Shown here: piece by piece, positions 12,675 to 13,381 of the stretch
How the letters are laid out: every line of letters starts with the position of its first letter
Position numbering within the stretch: position 1 is the stretch's first letter
Source: Bdellovibrionales bacterium
GTDB taxonomy: Bacteria; Bdellovibrionota; Bacteriovoracia; Bacteriovoracales; Bacteriovoracaceae
Reading direction: 5' to 3'
Assembly (NCBI GenBank): GCA_005791855.1
Contig: SXUH01000434.1
Coordinates: 1 to 13,381 of the forward strand
Length of the DNA: 13,381 nucleotides
Position numbers and translations under genes: made by a program
Notes under the pieces: model-generated
Told to the model about the DNA's origin: nothing
Seen by the model: the letters and a program-made list of their open reading frames with translations, nothing else
Database searches by the model: none

Positions 12675-13381
12675 ATGACCACTCCGATAAAGAGCTATCC
12701 TGTGAAGTCGAAGATCAGCGCGAATTCCTACCTCAAAGGGCTGGGCGCCTACCAGGAAATGTATCACGAATCCATCAAAAATCCTGAGGGGTTTTGGCTT
12801 GAGGCGGCAAAGGAATTGTCCTGGTTTGATTTCCCAAAACATGCGACGCACGGAGACTTCAAGCACGTGGATCACAGCTGGTTCATGGGGGGCAAGCTGA
12901 ACGCGTCTTACAACTGCATCGATCGGCACCTGGAGAAAAAAGGCAACAAGGCCGCCATCATCTGGGCCAAGGATGAACCAGGCCAGTACCAGACCATCAC
13001 CTACAAAGAACTCCATGCCCAGGTCTGCCGCCTCACCAACCTCATGCAGGCCCACGGGGTGAAGAGAGGCGACCGGGTCTGCATCTACCTTCCCATGATC
13101 CCGGAGCTCGTGTACTCGGTCCTCGCCTGCGCCCGTCTCGGGGCCGTCCACTCGGTGGTCTTCGGAGGCTTCAGCGCCGAAGCTCTGAAGGGGAGGATCC
13201 TGGATGCCGAGTGCCGCTTCGTCATCACCGCTAACGAGGGCCTGCGCGGTGGAAAGAAGATTCCGCTGAAGGCCATCACCGACGACGCCATCAAGGGGAT
13301 CGACTTCGTGAAGACCGTCCTGGTGGTCAACCGCACGGAGACGGCGGTGAACCTGGTGCGTGGAAGGGATCTCGTCTACGA
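12675..13381 (+). CDS. acs: Acetyl-CoA synthetase, 3'-truncated by the window
   Basis: 235 complete codons are visible and the frame runs off the window end; no stop is found. ATG 12675 is chosen because of AAAGGA at 12663-12668; an in-frame ATG at 12648 lacks a ribosome site. The enzyme activates acetate: acetate + ATP + CoA gives acetyl-CoA + AMP + PPi. The visible part is the ACS N-terminal domain plus the start of the AMP-binding domain, with 'GDRVCIYLPMIPELVYSVLA', 'CARLGAVHSVVFGGFSAEAL' and 'VITANEGLRGGKKIPLK', blocks highly conserved in bacterial Acs. The catalytic SGTTG loop and the regulatory PxxxxGK lysine lie beyond the window. The first 70 codons are less GC-biased than the rest. 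It is divergent from the MerR-B12 regulator. Confidence 0.95.
   Translation, partial: MTTPIKSYPVKSKISANSYLKGLGAYQEMYHESIKNPEGFWLEAAKELSWFDFPKHATHGDFKHVDHSWFMGGKLNASYNCIDRHLEKKGNKAAIIWAKDEPGQYQTITYKELHAQVCRLTNLMQAHGVKRGDRVCIYLPMIPELVYSVLACARLGAVHSVVFGGFSAEALKGRILDAECRFVITANEGLRGGKKIPLKAITDDAIKGIDFVKTVLVVNRTETAVNLVRGRDLVY

Overview
The window comes from a GC-rich, Gram-negative (diderm) bacterium. It encodes three outer-membrane beta-barrel proteins, two or three lipoproteins and several Sec-exported proteins. Codon choice is strongly biased to C/G-ending codons (CTC for Leu, CGG for Arg, AAG for Lys), while intergenic promoter regions are AT-rich. The mix of glycine-repeat protein, C4-repeat secreted protein, Prx-Grx fusion, lipoproteins and MerR-B12 regulator would suit Bdellovibrionota or a related deltaproteobacterial-type lineage. 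That placement is an inference and no rRNA is present to confirm it. No rRNA, tRNA, insertion sequence or CRISPR array was seen, and no gene-free stretch exceeds about 210 bases.

Layout. Positions 3-803 hold the 3' part of a gene for a protein with a long Gly-x-x-x-Gly array, closed by a strong intrinsic terminator. Positions 870-1790 encode a secreted protein of six C4 cysteine repeats, followed by a GNAT acetyltransferase (1847-2359). On the minus strand a small beta-barrel protein gene and a MAPEG membrane-enzyme gene form a two-gene unit (3335 down to 2373). Divergent from it is a peroxiredoxin-glutaredoxin fusion (3506-4249), whose stop codon overlaps the stop of a minus-strand zinc-metalloprotease lipoprotein (5598-4246). 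An AT-rich divergent region of about 200 bases separates that from a phosphate-selective-type porin (5806-6978), which runs tail-to-tail into an unrecognised probable lipoprotein (about 7715-6972).

The most coherent system is the operon 7773-11668. It contains a small lipoprotein, a porin-like barrel, a short PstS-like periplasmic binding protein and a membrane histidine kinase with HAMP and GAF domains. Its genes overlap by 26 nt and 1 nt, and the last two are separated by 2 nt. It starts from a compact divergent promoter of about 50 bases. The layout suggests uptake or sensing of a small anion such as phosphate across both membranes, but no response regulator and no Pst transporter lie nearby. 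The kinase gene overlaps tail-to-tail with a MerR-type regulator carrying a B12-binding domain (12597-11662). That protein keeps the B12-binding histidine motif but lacks two residues that CarH photoreceptors use for light sensing. Divergent from it is the start of acetyl-CoA synthetase (acs, from 12675), cut by the window end.

A recurring feature is tight convergent packing: three of the four convergent pairs overlap at their stop codons, with no room for a terminator between them.
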